NCBI GenBank assembly: GCA_025765595.1 | Contig: JAIVFH010000158.1 | Location: 1-62,594 of the forward strand | Length of the DNA stretch: 62,594 nt | Direction: 5' to 3' | Source: Obelidium mucronatum | Lineage: Eukaryota; Chytridiomycota; Chytridiomycetes; Chytridiales; Chytriomycetaceae | Part shown: positions 11,170 through 21,017 of the stretch, piece by piece | How the letters are laid out: every line of letters starts with the position of its first letter | How positions within the stretch are numbered: the first letter of the stretch is position 1 | Notes under the pieces: generated by a model | Seen by the model: only the letters and a program-made list of their open reading frames with translations | Told to the model about the DNA's origin: nothing | The model's database searches: none | Translations under genes and position numbers: made by a program

Positions 11170-11954
11170 AGGAAGATTTCTTTTTTTTTTTTGTATTTTT
11201 ACTTTTCTCTCTCATTCTTCTATTCCACGTTTTTTTTTGTTGTTTCCTCTTTGACTTTTTTTTTATTTTGAAAAAAACAATGCCAATTATAACGTTTGAA
11301 AACTGTTTGTGTGTGTTCTTGACCCCTATTCACTGACTAGTATAGTCCCGTTTTTTTTATCCAAAAAGGGATAAACTATTCTTTGCAAGAAGCTTTTTTC
11401 ATTTTCTTACGACAGGAAAGTCCGTATCAAAGAGTGCCGGTTGTGCGGGTTGTCCCGTGAGAGCAAGTACTGGCGAATCTGCTTTCCCCAATCTTGTCTC
11501 TGCAGACGAACTTTTACAAGTCATTCATGATTCAATAACCACTGGGCATTTCTTCGAAAAGCTGGTATAAAAGCGATTGCAAAAGAGTAAAGCACATTCA
11601 TCTTTCGGAACTTCCAGATGAGAATCGAGGATGTTACCGGAAAACGAATTGAAAGCAGCAAGAGAATTCGCGAAAATACAGTAATATCTCTTTATAACGT
11701 CTCTGAGAATTCTGAAAGCTCTGGTTGTGTTGGGCTGGCATTATGAAATAAACACAAAAGTGACTGTGCTGCTATCGAATACAACTTGTGCTGTTATCGA
11801 ATACCTTCCTGCTTGAAAATTTCAGTTTCACTTTAGTCTCCACATTCGGGTTTAATATGTGACTGTCTCGGGGCACATCAACCAAAACCATCCTTCCCCA
11901 CCCCTACCATCAACCTCTCTTCGAAACAAACGACGCTTAAAACCAAACAAGAAG
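11170..11954. other. Intergenic, no gene seen
   Basis: The first about 120 bp are T-rich and probably the 3' UTR and terminator region of the GH26 gene. No frame of useful length, repeat or RNA gene is visible up to the tRNA sequence. Confidence 0.5.
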
Positions 11955-13338
11955 TGAGCAGAGTGGGATTCGAACCCACGCCTACGAATAGATCACGGCC
12001 TTAACGTGACGCCTTAGACCTAATATGACGCCTGCCCCTTCAACGAAAATTTTCTACAAACCGAGTTGAGAAATTTTTCTTCAAAAATTACCTGCCAGCA
12101 CTGCGAGAGGTACCATTCCCCCCTCTCCATCTGACCACCTGAGCGAGTACCACCGCGTCTAGACCATCTTTACACAGTATTTATGTAGCCCGGAGACATT
12201 CCATACCAAGAAAGGGATATGCGAGTGCGAGTACTCGTTTGACATGATTCAGCACTGCTTCACTCACCCCCACCACCTCATTTTCTCTTCACCCACGCTC
12301 TCTTAACTTACTTGCACAAGTATCTAATGTACGTTTATATATCACAGACGTAATTTGGAATCGAGACGGGCGACAATCAGGTTGCTGCGCATAGTATGGA
12401 CCAAGCAACGCTGATTAAAATTACCCTCAGAACTCTACAGCAACCACGCCGTCGATTCTCAAGATGGCACAGGTGCCGCCAGCATCGTACGGGTATTCTG
12501 GCAAGGAGAATGGTATCTTGCTGGGAATCCTTCTTATATGCATTGGTTAAAATCCGTTTCTAAATCAAAAACGCTTCCAACCAATGAATAGACCACGTAG
12601 CTGGAGGTTTCGCGATGAAGCGAAGTGTTTTTGCAACGTCACCGATACCTTGTGAACGCATTTTTATTTTTTCCTTGCAGCACCGTTCAACCTTCCTTTC
12701 TTTCTGCTTCCTTTCCTTTACCTCCCAACCGTGATGGACATTGTGTAGTATCAAATTGGTTTCAATACGGCTCTTTTCGTTTTTTTCTCTCGTGACAAAT
12801 ATGGAATACCGTGGTTGATTCACCCCCCCTTCATTTCGACTCCAATCTCATGATTGACGTTAACTCTCGCTCTTTTCTATTCAGATTTTGACGAGCCGGC
12901 GTCGAAGCGGCTTCGACTTGCCGATGTGGTCTCGTATAAAACCCCCACGGTGATTGGAAACCCGTGCGCCCGGCTGTCCCCTCGCTCAGTTCCGTCTATG
13001 CCTGTCAATTGTCCTGTTCGTAAAGGTGTTCCTATTCGTCAGCCTCAGCAGCGACGAGAATCGCTATCCGCATCGTCCTCAACCACAACACACACGCCTC
13101 TCCGCCAAAAGCTGGGAAACACGCCGCTCCCGCTTCTCCCGCCATCCTCTTCATCGGTTTTGCCAACCCCACTCCCGCCTTGTCAGTTATTGCCCATCCC
13201 AGCTGCCCGCCTCGATCCCAGTTCTCAGCAGTCCAATCTTGCTGAGAACTGCCTTGCTGATGGAGATGGGCTAGCGACTAATCGCGATTCCAACGTGAAA
13301 GGGAAGGTGTAGGGGTTTTACCGCTCGGCCATCTGCCC
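11955..13338 (-). tRNA. tRNA-Leu(AAG), split in the D-loop by a 1.3-kb insertion
   Basis: The 3' part (11955-12020, complement) contains the T-arm GTGGG-TTCGAAT-CCCAC, a long variable arm, the anticodon arm TCACG-TTAAGGC-CGTGA with anticodon AAG (12000-12002) and the 3' acceptor strand TCTGCTC. The 5' part lies 1.3 kb upstream on the same strand (13320-13338) and reads GGGCAGATGGCCGAGCGGT. GGGCAGA pairs with TCTGCTC over all seven positions (one G-U). Joining the halves gives the canonical class II D-arm GGCCGAGCGGTCTAAGGCG. The gene must once have been intact. Position 20 of the D-loop is not where tRNA introns occur, so this is an insertion and the copy is very likely dead. Confidence 0.8.
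12021..13319. mobile_element. Unclassified insertion inside tRNA-Leu
   Basis: About 1299 bp sit between the two halves of the tRNA. The three bases ACC occur on both sides (12018-12020 and 13320-13322) and could be a 3-bp target duplication. The ends of the insert are not inverted repeats of each other. The only coding-looking stretch is on the plus strand, about 12885-13312, starting after a possible acceptor (TATTCAG) with DEPASKRLRLADVVSYKTP followed by a Pro/Ser-rich region. I recognise no transposase, integrase or reverse transcriptase. It may be a non-autonomous or decayed element. Confidence 0.55.
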
Positions 13339-14117
13339 TACGAACAGGAGGGGTGTTGCAAACCTATTTGATGAAAAAAATTTCATTTTTACGTGGCGGA
13401 TAATCCCTGATGCTAACATACCCAAAGACATGTGAGGAATAACTGATGACAACCTCTGGACCAACCCACCACCACCACCACCACCAAAAGCGGCCCCCTT
13501 CTAACATTATAAAACCGTTTAACAGCATCTAAATTCTTTTTGGATTTATTATTGTTTGTTTTTTTCGAAATTGGATTTTTACGAAATGAGAAATCCTTGA
13601 CCAACTTACCCGCGCAGCTGGCTGATGGACATTAGGGGCGTTGTCGAGAACCACCACGGTGGTAAAGGCATATTTTTTTTACATGTACTATTTCATGGGG
13701 TTGAAGCCAGCACAATTGGCGCGTATGTTCTCCAAGTCCAAGTCAGAGTCGACATGGATCGGAAGCGACGATGCTCTTGGGCGACACTTTTTTATTTGAC
13801 AGTCACACAGAATAAAAGTTAACATTGGCTGTTGTTTCGTTTACTTTGCATTGTTTCCCTGATCGTTTCCAGTATAACGTACTGCCACTAACACCATGAT
13901 CTATGTGCCGTTGATTGGAGCCGGCGCTCAACTGGACGGAGTGCAGTTTGCATATCAGTTAACTCTGTATATTGCTGGTTGCTGTTGCACTCCGGGCAGC
14001 TAATTGTAGGTCGGTTGGTTGGCTGCTGCGATGTGATTGGTCGACGCATCTTTTCATCTCCATTTTTTGCGCGTTCTTTTTTTGCGCAAAGTCCAGTTTG
14101 GGATTGCGTGCGCAATA
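13339..14117. other. Spacer between tRNA 5' end and the first IS630-type element
   Basis: About 780 bp with a short CAC/CCA microsatellite near 13470 and no convincing gene. Its last about 30 bp form an outward-facing terminal repeat like those of the neighbouring transposon (see the palindrome at 14092-14140), so part of it may be a decayed second element. Confidence 0.45.
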
Positions 14118-14140
14118 TTGTGCGTCCAATCCAAAATTGG
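14092..14140. repeat. Imperfect palindrome: two transposon ends head to head around a TA
   Basis: Reading outward from the central TA at 14116-14117, the right arm is TTGTGCGTCCAATCC..AAATTGG and the left arm, on the other strand, is TTGCGCACGCAATCC..AAACTGG. The far right end of the element (complement of 16830-16853) is TTGTGGCCGGAACGC..AAACTGG. All three look like versions of one terminal repeat, so a second element or fragment seems to abut this one. Confidence 0.5.
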
Positions 14141-14334
14141 AGAAATTGCCATTTCGTTGACGGAACAAAAATAGTTGGCACTCAACCTCCGCTTCGCCAA
14201 CACCACCAGCACCATCCATCTTTGTGTGCACAAGTTGATCGAAAAGGTATTATATTCATCTTGAAGCATCAAAATGCGGTTTTGAATGACGCTCTGCAAT
14301 CTTTTGAGTTTAGATACAGTTTCATGAACCACAC

Positions 14335-15528
14335 ATGGAGTCAGAAAGCGATTTCGACAGTATTGTAATGACTTCCAGTCCAGCTCCTATTGCTGGGGAG
14401 CGTTTTCCAGCGTCGCCACGTCGTCAAGTCCGTGTCCGAACAGCGTCACCATCAGAACCACCCACCTCTCCTCAAATACAACCCCAAAGTCACGAGCCTA
14501 TAGTAGAAGCGCTCGGTCGTAGTACCCAATTGCCCCTTAGGCCTGCAGCAACCGTTGTCGATGATCTTGACTCCACACCACCGCCTCTTCCGCCAACAAT
14601 TGGGCTGTTTAACTTCAAATTAGAAATGAAGCTCTTGGATTACACTTCGCAGACTACAACTGGGATAAACAAGGGAACTCACGACGTCGTTGTTTCCTCA
14701 GTTGCAGAGTTCCTGGAGTTTCTATTTTCAAAGACCAAGACTCTGATTGAGCGTGAAGTCATTGATACTGATGGAGTTTACTCTTTCGGAAAGGAAAAAC
14801 AAGATGTATTACTCGCGGATCTGGATCGGTTTGCTATTCTAACGCCACCGTCGTCTGCAAAAGGTGTCAAGAAGAAGCCATCATCTGTGACAACTGCAAT
14901 GATGCAAAACTGGAAAGATAAAACCGTTACGTTTGCTGTTCTTAAGTACTCAGTGACGTCATCCGGAAAGCCTGTGTTTCTCAAGATCAAGAAAGCTGTC
15001 TTAGATTTTGCTGCAGCAGATCGTGCCGGTGCTGCTACTGAAAGCCTCCATCGTGATACTGTTGCAAGATTGAAAGAACTTCATTCAATGAATTACGCAA
15101 CTCATGAAGCCAATTGGGGTATTTTTGCAAACTATTGTCTTGCAGACGGAGCTCAACATCTTGAGCAGCGTGTAAATAGTGCCCCCCCACTTCATTTAAT
15201 GCAACTGTTTCGTCGCGCAGCATCTGCATCAGATCACCAGAACTTGGTAAATATTCAAGCTAATGCCGTTGCCTTGAACGCATCAACTCGAAATATAGTA
15301 AACATGGAGCGCGTTCTTGTTGGGATGAAGAGGACTCGCAATTCGCTTGATGCAGATATCCACTCATTAGAAGCGGTAATTCACGATGCTAAAATTGTTC
15401 GCGTTGTCATTCAAGATCAGAGCCATGCGTTAAGCCCAACAGAAACAGAAGAAAGTCGCAGATACTTTGCAAGAATCGGAGAGCAAGAAGACATTGATCA
15501 TGCAGATCCATCAGAAATTACTGAGTAG
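14335..15528 (+). CDS. Transposon accessory protein (copy 1), unknown family
   Basis: Single exon, 397 aa. The N-terminal 90 residues are Pro/Ser-rich and disordered. A conserved region around residues 110-230 contains EFLEFLFSKTKTLIEREVI...GVYSFG....LLADLDRF and matches EFKKKLFDLVKPHLEREII...GDYTFEW..ELVADDLEKY in the second copy. A further shared block is NWGIFANYCLADGA / AWDLWANWILNQPA followed by INSPPP-like residues. The C-terminal third is helical and may form a coiled coil. It has no motif known to me. Because it is kept intact and in the same relative position in two diverged elements, a role in transposition, such as end binding or target choice, is likely but inferred. Confidence 0.7.
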   Translation: MESESDFDSIVMTSSPAPIAGERFPASPRRQVRVRTASPSEPPTSPQIQPQSHEPIVEALGRSTQLPLRPAATVVDDLDSTPPPLPPTIGLFNFKLEMKLLDYTSQTTTGINKGTHDVVVSSVAEFLEFLFSKTKTLIEREVIDTDGVYSFGKEKQDVLLADLDRFAILTPPSSAKGVKKKPSSVTTAMMQNWKDKTVTFAVLKYSVTSSGKPVFLKIKKAVLDFAAADRAGAATESLHRDTVARLKELHSMNYATHEANWGIFANYCLADGAQHLEQRVNSAPPLHLMQLFRRAASASDHQNLVNIQANAVALNASTRNIVNMERVLVGMKRTRNSLDADIHSLEAVIHDAKIVRVVIQDQSHALSPTETEESRRYFARIGEQEDIDHADPSEITE

Positions 15529-15579
15529 AGCGACACAGAGAAATTTATTAATAAACACTTTTCAATCTTGAAACCCATT

Positions 15580-16677
15580 TTATTCAGAAAGGGGAACATT
15601 GAATGCAACTCCAGGATCGAAGCCTGTCTCTGAATAACCACACTTCCTGAAAATATCCTTCAAATCACGTCCATCAAACTCCATCATTCCTTCAGCAACA
15701 ACAATCTTAAGATCTTTTTTGGAATTCTCCACGTAAGACCGACGTAGTGCCCGTTTAAGTAAGCCAAACACAAGCTCTATTGGGTTAAAGAACGGACAAT
15801 ATGCAGGGAGATAAATTATCTTGATTCCAAGCGACCGGAGGTAATATACAATGTTGGCATCACAATGGATACTGGCTCCGTCAAGAATCCAAAGAGAGTT
15901 GGGTCCTGGAAAGTGATGTACTTTCCCCCCCAAAGCCATAGTTCTGAAACACTCCTTCAGCTTGGTCCGATTAAAAGTTCCTTCTGTTATGAAGTTCTCA
16001 ACAATTCCATTAATGTTCACAAATGTAAGGCATGAAACTCGAGGCTGCCGACAGAATTCCCCTCGAAAATACAGTCCCTGTCCTTTCACACCCCACCCAT
16101 TCTTTCGCAACATTCCTTTGTTATCAATGCCGACTTGATCCAAACATACAATCGAACTTAGCAACCATGGAAACTCAGAAAGCTCTGTTCCAAATCGAAG
16201 AACTTCTTGAGTTGAGATTTGAATAGCACGGCGCTCAAGCGTTTTGTAGGATAGACCGGCCTCTTTCAGAATCAAAGAAATCGAGCTTGTACTCGCAGTT
16301 GAGCCAGGGAATTGGATTCCATACAGCCTTTTCGCTTCATCTAAAAATAGAACAGGATTGGATCGATACAATCTAACAATCCAGAGCCGCCGATCAGGGC
16401 CATGCTTCTTGTACACTTTCATACGTTCTTGGCGGCATAATCCTCCCCCTGTTTCGAACTGGGTGATCCAGGTGGCAATAGTTGTCTGGCTCTTTCCGAA
16501 AAGCACAGCTATCTCTGATTTCTTCCGCCCCAAGACATAGTAGATGTAGAGACCATGGCTGCGTACTGGGCCGGAGGCATGTGAGTGCAACACATTTTGC
16601 TGCAATAGTTGAATCTGGCCGGTGGGGCCTGGCACTGCAGTCATAAGAAGGGCCTTACTATGTGCAAAGGCAGTCAT
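15580..16677 (-). CDS. DDE transposase, IS630/Tc1-mariner superfamily (copy 1)
   Basis: Single exon, 365 aa. The N-terminal helix-turn-helix is complete (RKKSEIAVLFGKSQTTIATWITQFE). The catalytic core follows: first Asp in VCLDQVGIDNKG, second Asp in LWILDGASIHCD, and the diagnostic PAYCPFFNPIELVFGLLKR with the third acidic residue, a DD(~34)E spacing typical of IS630-type enzymes. Fungal and protist relatives cut and paste into TA sites, consistent with the flanking TAs. The reading frame is intact. About 45% similar by eye to the copy-2 enzyme, so the two elements are not recent duplicates. Confidence 0.88.
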   Translation of the reverse strand: MTAFAHSKALLMTAVPGPTGQIQLLQQNVLHSHASGPVRSHGLYIYYVLGRKKSEIAVLFGKSQTTIATWITQFETGGGLCRQERMKVYKKHGPDRRLWIVRLYRSNPVLFLDEAKRLYGIQFPGSTASTSSISLILKEAGLSYKTLERRAIQISTQEVLRFGTELSEFPWLLSSIVCLDQVGIDNKGMLRKNGWGVKGQGLYFRGEFCRQPRVSCLTFVNINGIVENFITEGTFNRTKLKECFRTMALGGKVHHFPGPNSLWILDGASIHCDANIVYYLRSLGIKIIYLPAYCPFFNPIELVFGLLKRALRRSYVENSKKDLKIVVAEGMMEFDGRDLKDIFRKCGYSETGFDPGVAFNVPLSE

Positions 16678-17097
16678 TTCAAGTCCTGCAAATAGCGCAA
16701 GATGAAGTAAATACCTTTTTGATCAACTTGCGCACAAAGGAATGGATGGCACTAGTGGTGCTGGCAAAGCGGAAGTTGAATGGCAATCTGTTGCAATTGC
16801 TTTTGACGGTGGAAATAATTTCCGAAAAATCCAGTTTAGCGTTCCGGCCACAATATTATTGAAGACTTATAAAAGAAAGAGGTTCCCAAAAATATCAAAT
16901 ACAGAAAAAAAAAGAAGAAGAGACATTTTGGAAATGAGAAATGTACCAAGGTGTGTTGCTGAATAAGGATAAACAGCTTTATAACAACCAAACCACCTCT
17001 AAGAAAGAAAAAAAAGAATCCGGATAATAGAAAACCAATCAAGTCAAAAAAAAAAAGTTTTTTTTCTCCTTTCCTTTTCCGTTTTTTTTTTTTCCTT

Positions 17098-19962
17098 TTA
17101 GTTGACTTCAAGAGTTGAGCTAGAGTTTCCAGCAATCTTCTTGTTCTTGGCGGCATGTTCAACAGCCTTCTTCCAAGCAACAACACCCATAGTCAAGTAA
17201 AGAACCTTACGAGCCTTCTCAACGTTAAGGTTGACACGGTCCTTGACCTGACGCTTGGCAAGACGGACTTCCAATTCAGCCTTACGCGCCTTGGTTGGGA
17301 ACAACTTGACAGTCAAGTCAAAGGACCACTTGCGGATAATGGCAACCTTGATGATATCAAGCAACATGAACATGACGGTAGAGATGAGGAGAACTCCGAT
17401 ACCCCAACCCCAACCGATAGCAGTAGCGTCGAGACCACGGATACCAAAGATGGACATGAACATGGCAAAGACTTGGGTACCAGCGACAGCGATAATGAAG
17501 GTCCAGGATGGCATGTTTTCGTAAAAGTAGCCTGGGAGACGGGTCGAGAAGATGACAAAGTGTGGGCAGGAAGAAATTTGGAGGTACATGATGGTTTGGA
17601 GGACTCCAGAGTTTTCAATTTCTGGGTGGGCATCGAAAGAGGCAGTGGTGTAACCGAATCCGTAGTGTCCGACAAAGAAGTGGGCCCAGGAGATAAGCAT
17701 GAGCAAGAATCCGAGAACGAAGGAAAGAGTAAGGAGTTGTCCAAGACGCCACTTGTCTGGGCGCTGGGAAATTTGAGCGTTGTCGACAGAGATGACGAGG
17801 GTGGCAGCGTCGTTAAGAACGGCAATCAAAATAATCAATCTAGCTGGGAGGGAGAATCCGTAGGCACAGATGGAGATGAAGAAGAACAGCAAGAAGTGGA
17901 TGGTAGAGGCGATACGGTACAAGGCATAGGATCTCATTCTTTGGAAAATGGCACGGGAACACTTGACACCATCGACAATGGTAGAAAGACCTTCAGCAAG
18001 CAAAACAATATCGGCGGCGGAACGGGCAGCATCGGTACATCCTTCGACGGCAATACCGACGTTGGCCTTCTTCAAAGCTGGGGCATCGTTGACACCGTCA
18101 CCAGTCATACCAACAAGGAATCCTCTCTTTTGCAACAATTCAACAACCTTGTACTTGTGTTCTGGAATAACCTGGGCGAAACCATCACACTTTTCACAAC
18201 GGTCGATGAGGGCTTCTTCGTCAAGGGAGGAGTCCATCAACTTGCTGGCATCCAAAATGGTACGGTTCATTCCGAGACGGTGGGCAACTTCCTTTCCGAT
18301 AATCTGCTGGTCACCAGTAATCATCTTGACGGCAATTCCGAGGTTGTGGCATTCTTGGATGGTGTGGGCAGAGTCTGGACGGGGTGGGTCAAGAAGGGAA
18401 ATCATACCAATCATTTCAAACTTGGTCATGGCGTCGTCGATAGTACGGGCAACACCGAGAGCACGGAGACCACGTCTGGCAAAGTTGTTGACGGCAGCAG
18501 TGGCTTCATCGTGACCACCAACCATACGAACAATAACTTGTGGGGCACCCTTGATGGCACGGAATTGCTTTCCAGTGGCAAGGTCGGTAACAGTGGCTTC
18601 AGTGTACTTGGAGGTTGGGTTGAATGGAATAAAGTTGTTGACCTTGTAGCCTGGGATATGGTGGTCCTGGTTTTCACGTTCCTTGAGGACAGTGACACGT
18701 TCTTGGGCAGCCTTACGAATAGCGGATTCAATGGCATCTTGCGCTCCTGGTTCAGACGCAAAGAAGGAGTGCAACAACAAGTCTTGTTCAGTGTACTTGA
18801 TTCCAGTACCCTCGAAGTCATCAGTGGTGTTTCCCTTGTTGGAAAGGTATGGAACGTCAAAGGAGAGCTTGTTCATCGTCAAAGTACCGGTCTTGTCAGA
18901 ACAAAGGATGGAGACGGAGGCAAGTTCTTCAATAGCAGTCAAACGCTTGACGATAACTTCCTTCTTGGCAAGCTGGGAGGCACCGACGGCCATGGTAACG
19001 GACATGATGGTTGGGAGACCGACTGGAATGGCAGCAATAGTCAAGACAAGAACTTCCAAAAGGGCAGACTTGACTCTCTTTCCGAGCTCGTCGTCCTTGT
19101 TTTCTGGCACAGCCCAAACACGGATGAAGAAGAGAGCGAAAGCCATGACCTGTGTCCGAGAACATACGTTAGACGAAAAAAAAAGACAAAAGTAGAAATA
19201 TAAGAAGATACATACACAGGTGATGATGACCAAGAAGTTTCCGATGGAGTTAATAATCTTTTGGAAGTGACCTTCTTCGGTGGTGATGGAGATCAAGTTG
19301 GCGGCACGACCAATGTAAGTGTGGATACCAGTCTTGGTAACAACGGCCAACATCTGACCTTGCTTGACGATAGCGGAGGAGTAGGCAGTGGCACCCTTAC
19401 CCTTGTTGACTGGGAGGGATTCACCGGTAAGAGCGGCTTGGTCGATTTGGAGAGTACCCTCAGAGATTTCTCCCTGGACACCGACTCCCAAAAGACGACA
19501 ATCGGCTGGGATAATGTCTCCGAGACGAAGAGCGATAATGTCACCTGGAACAAGAGTGTTGGATTCAACTTCGACAAGCTTTCCGTTTCTCCAAACACGG
19601 GTTCTCAAGGCAAGAGTGTTCTTGAGGGCATCCAAGGCAGATTCAGCACGAGCTTCTTCAAAGAAACCGATACAAGCGTTGATGATCAACACAGCAAGCA
19701 AGATACCAAAGTCGATCCAGTCTTCGAAAATACCAGACAAGACACAGGCGATTTCCAAAAGGTAGGAAATTGGACCCAAGAAGTAAGACAAGAACTTGAG
19801 GAGGGGGTTGGTCTTGGTCTCTGGGATTTCGTTGAGACCGAATTGGGCAGTGCGTTCAGCAACTTGCTCGTCAGTCAGACCCTGCAAGGGTTCAGTGTGC
19901 AAAAGGGCTTCGAGTTCTGGCGAGATTTCATCGGCGACTTCGACGTGAATGGCTTCCTCCAT
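17098..19962 (-). CDS. PMA1: Plasma-membrane H+-ATPase (P3A-type P-type ATPase)
   Basis: Two exons around a 66-nt in-frame intron at 19150-19215 (GTATGT...CACAG). The pump has LTGESLPVNKG in the actuator domain, the phosphorylated Asp in CSDKTGTLTMNK, KGAPQVIVRMVGG in the nucleotide domain and GDGVNDAPALKKANVGIAV in the hinge, plus about ten membrane helices. It exports protons with ATP hydrolysis and energises nutrient uptake at the plasma membrane. The frame stays open upstream to a Met at 20160, but that stretch looks like 5' UTR, so I start at the Met of MEEAIHVEVAD (19962); a short 5' exon is also possible. GC-biased third positions leave the opposite strand open for 680 codons, as often in highly expressed genes. 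Confidence 0.92.
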   Translation of the reverse strand: MEEAIHVEVADEISPELEALLHTEPLQGLTDEQVAERTAQFGLNEIPETKTNPLLKFLSYFLGPISYLLEIACVLSGIFEDWIDFGILLAVLIINACIGFFEEARAESALDALKNTLALRTRVWRNGKLVEVESNTLVPGDIIALRLGDIIPADCRLLGVGVQGEISEGTLQIDQAALTGESLPVNKGKGATAYSSAIVKQGQMLAVVTKTGIHTYIGRAANLISITTEEGHFQKIINSIGNFLVIITCVCIFLYFYFCLFFSSNVCSRTQVMAFALFFIRVWAVPENKDDELGKRVKSALLEVLVLTIAAIPVGLPTIMSVTMAVGASQLAKKEVIVKRLTAIEELASVSILCSDKTGTLTMNKLSFDVPYLSNKGNTTDDFEGTGIKYTEQDLLLHSFFASEPGAQDAIESAIRKAAQERVTVLKERENQDHHIPGYKVNNFIPFNPTSKYTEATVTDLATGKQFRAIKGAPQVIVRMVGGHDEATAAVNNFARRGLRALGVARTIDDAMTKFEMIGMISLLDPPRPDSAHTIQECHNLGIAVKMITGDQQIIGKEVAHRLGMNRTILDASKLMDSSLDEEALIDRCEKCDGFAQVIPEHKYKVVELLQKRGFLVGMTGDGVNDAPALKKANVGIAVEGCTDAARSAADIVLLAEGLSTIVDGVKCSRAIFQRMRSYALYRIASTIHFLLFFFISICAYGFSLPARLIILIAVLNDAATLVISVDNAQISQRPDKWRLGQLLTLSFVLGFLLMLISWAHFFVGHYGFGYTTASFDAHPEIENSGVLQTIMYLQISSCPHFVIFSTRLPGYFYENMPSWTFIIAVAGTQVFAMFMSIFGIRGLDATAIGWGWGIGVLLISTVMFMLLDIIKVAIIRKWSFDLTVKLFPTKARKAELEVRLAKRQVKDRVNLNVEKARKVLYLTMGVVAWKKAVEHAAKNKKIAGNSSSTLEVN

Positions 19963-21017
19963 CTTCAGCGGCTTCTTTCCATCGCTGTTCAGCTGCTCCT
20001 CGTGCTTGTCTGTGTTTTGTGATTTGTTTTCGACATTTAGAATCAACTGATAACAAACACAATTTTCGGAATATTTAAATTTTCCGCCTTCAGCCCCCAG
20101 CTTGAAGTGGATTGATCCATGCCAAGACACACAAGTTGGGTTGGGATTGGCGGGAAACAAGCAAAGAGGAGTGAGGTTTGATTGAGCAGAGACAAGGAAA
20201 TGGGTCGCTTAAGGGGGTTTGGGGGGAGAGATATCGGCATAAATTGGTTGGCAGGAGCTTTCCATCCTGCCGCCATCCTTGCCAGGACCCTCTGCCAGCC
20301 AATGCCCCAGGGACACAAATGCGTTCCGGATAAAGCATCAATGCCTTGCAGGTCGATCAAGAAGAACAGAGTGCCAATCAACCAAGAGAAGGCAGTTGCT
20401 TCTGATCTCAATACAATACCATGCAATTCAAGCCAACTCCTTCGATTCAACCACCACACAGCCTTCCAAAGAGACCCAAATGCATGAGGGGGGGACAGGG
20501 ACTCCAAGCGGTAGCTCACCTTCAAGACTCATTTTGCAGTTTTTTCGAGACTTAAAAAAGGCAGAAAAATTGGTGGACCTTCCCACTTTTTATCCTTTTT
20601 CAGAAATGGAAACAATCTAATTTCTAATATTTGTTCCAAAAAGGGCCCTCGTTTCAGCATAATGCTTATTTCCATCAGACGTGTGCCTTCTAGTTTTTTT
20701 TTTAGAAGGCACCAAATGGACTCTCTTCCTTTTTTGTGTTTGGGATTCTTTGCGAACATTCAATAAGATGACAAACTCATTACAAATTTCATGACTGCAT
20801 TTGAAATTTAAATAATCTGATATTCATATCTTTGTTGCTTTCGCATCAAGAAAAGGACAATTGAGCACTTTAACGGCATGCCATCTTCAATCAAAAAAGG
20901 CTTGTCAAAGAAACCCTGCTGATTAAATCAGCTTCCCCAACACCAAGAATCACCAGCAACTCATTTATAATTACATCCACTAAATACTATACCAAAAAAA
21001 AGGAAAAAAAAGACTGC
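19963..21017. other. H+-ATPase upstream region and intergenic DNA
   Basis: About 1 kb between the pump and the gelsolin-like gene, both on the minus strand. The part next to the pump should contain its 5' UTR and promoter. It has purine/pyrimidine-rich runs and no convincing gene, repeat or RNA. Confidence 0.45.

Larger units (their letters stand above)
14118..16853. mobile_element. Two-gene IS630/Tc1-mariner-type DNA transposon, copy 1
   Basis: The element is bounded by TA dinucleotides (14116-14117 and 16854-16855) and outer ends TTGTGCG / TTGTGGC. Imperfect inverted repeats continue inward: about 14170-14250 matches the complement of about 16700-16790 (shared CTCAAC.TCCGCTT.GCCA.CACCA and GTTGATC.AAAAGGTATT). 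It carries two convergent genes with a 51-bp gap: an accessory gene (plus) and a DDE transposase (minus). Both frames are intact, so the copy could be active. The precise outer boundary is inferred from the comparison with copy 2. Confidence 0.75.

Noticed and set aside
11980..12120. Spliceosomal intron next to the tRNA (GTAATT...GGGCAG, minus strand)
   Set aside because: It matches splice consensus by chance. The acceptor-stem and D-arm match with 13320-13338 explains the tRNA better.
17155..19203. 682-codon plus-strand frame
   Set aside because: Antisense of the H+-ATPase. It arises from the codon bias of a highly expressed gene; the composition is not protein-like.
20043..20525. 160-codon minus-strand frame upstream of the H+-ATPase
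   Set aside because: No domain, low-complexity codon content and overlap with the expected promoter region.
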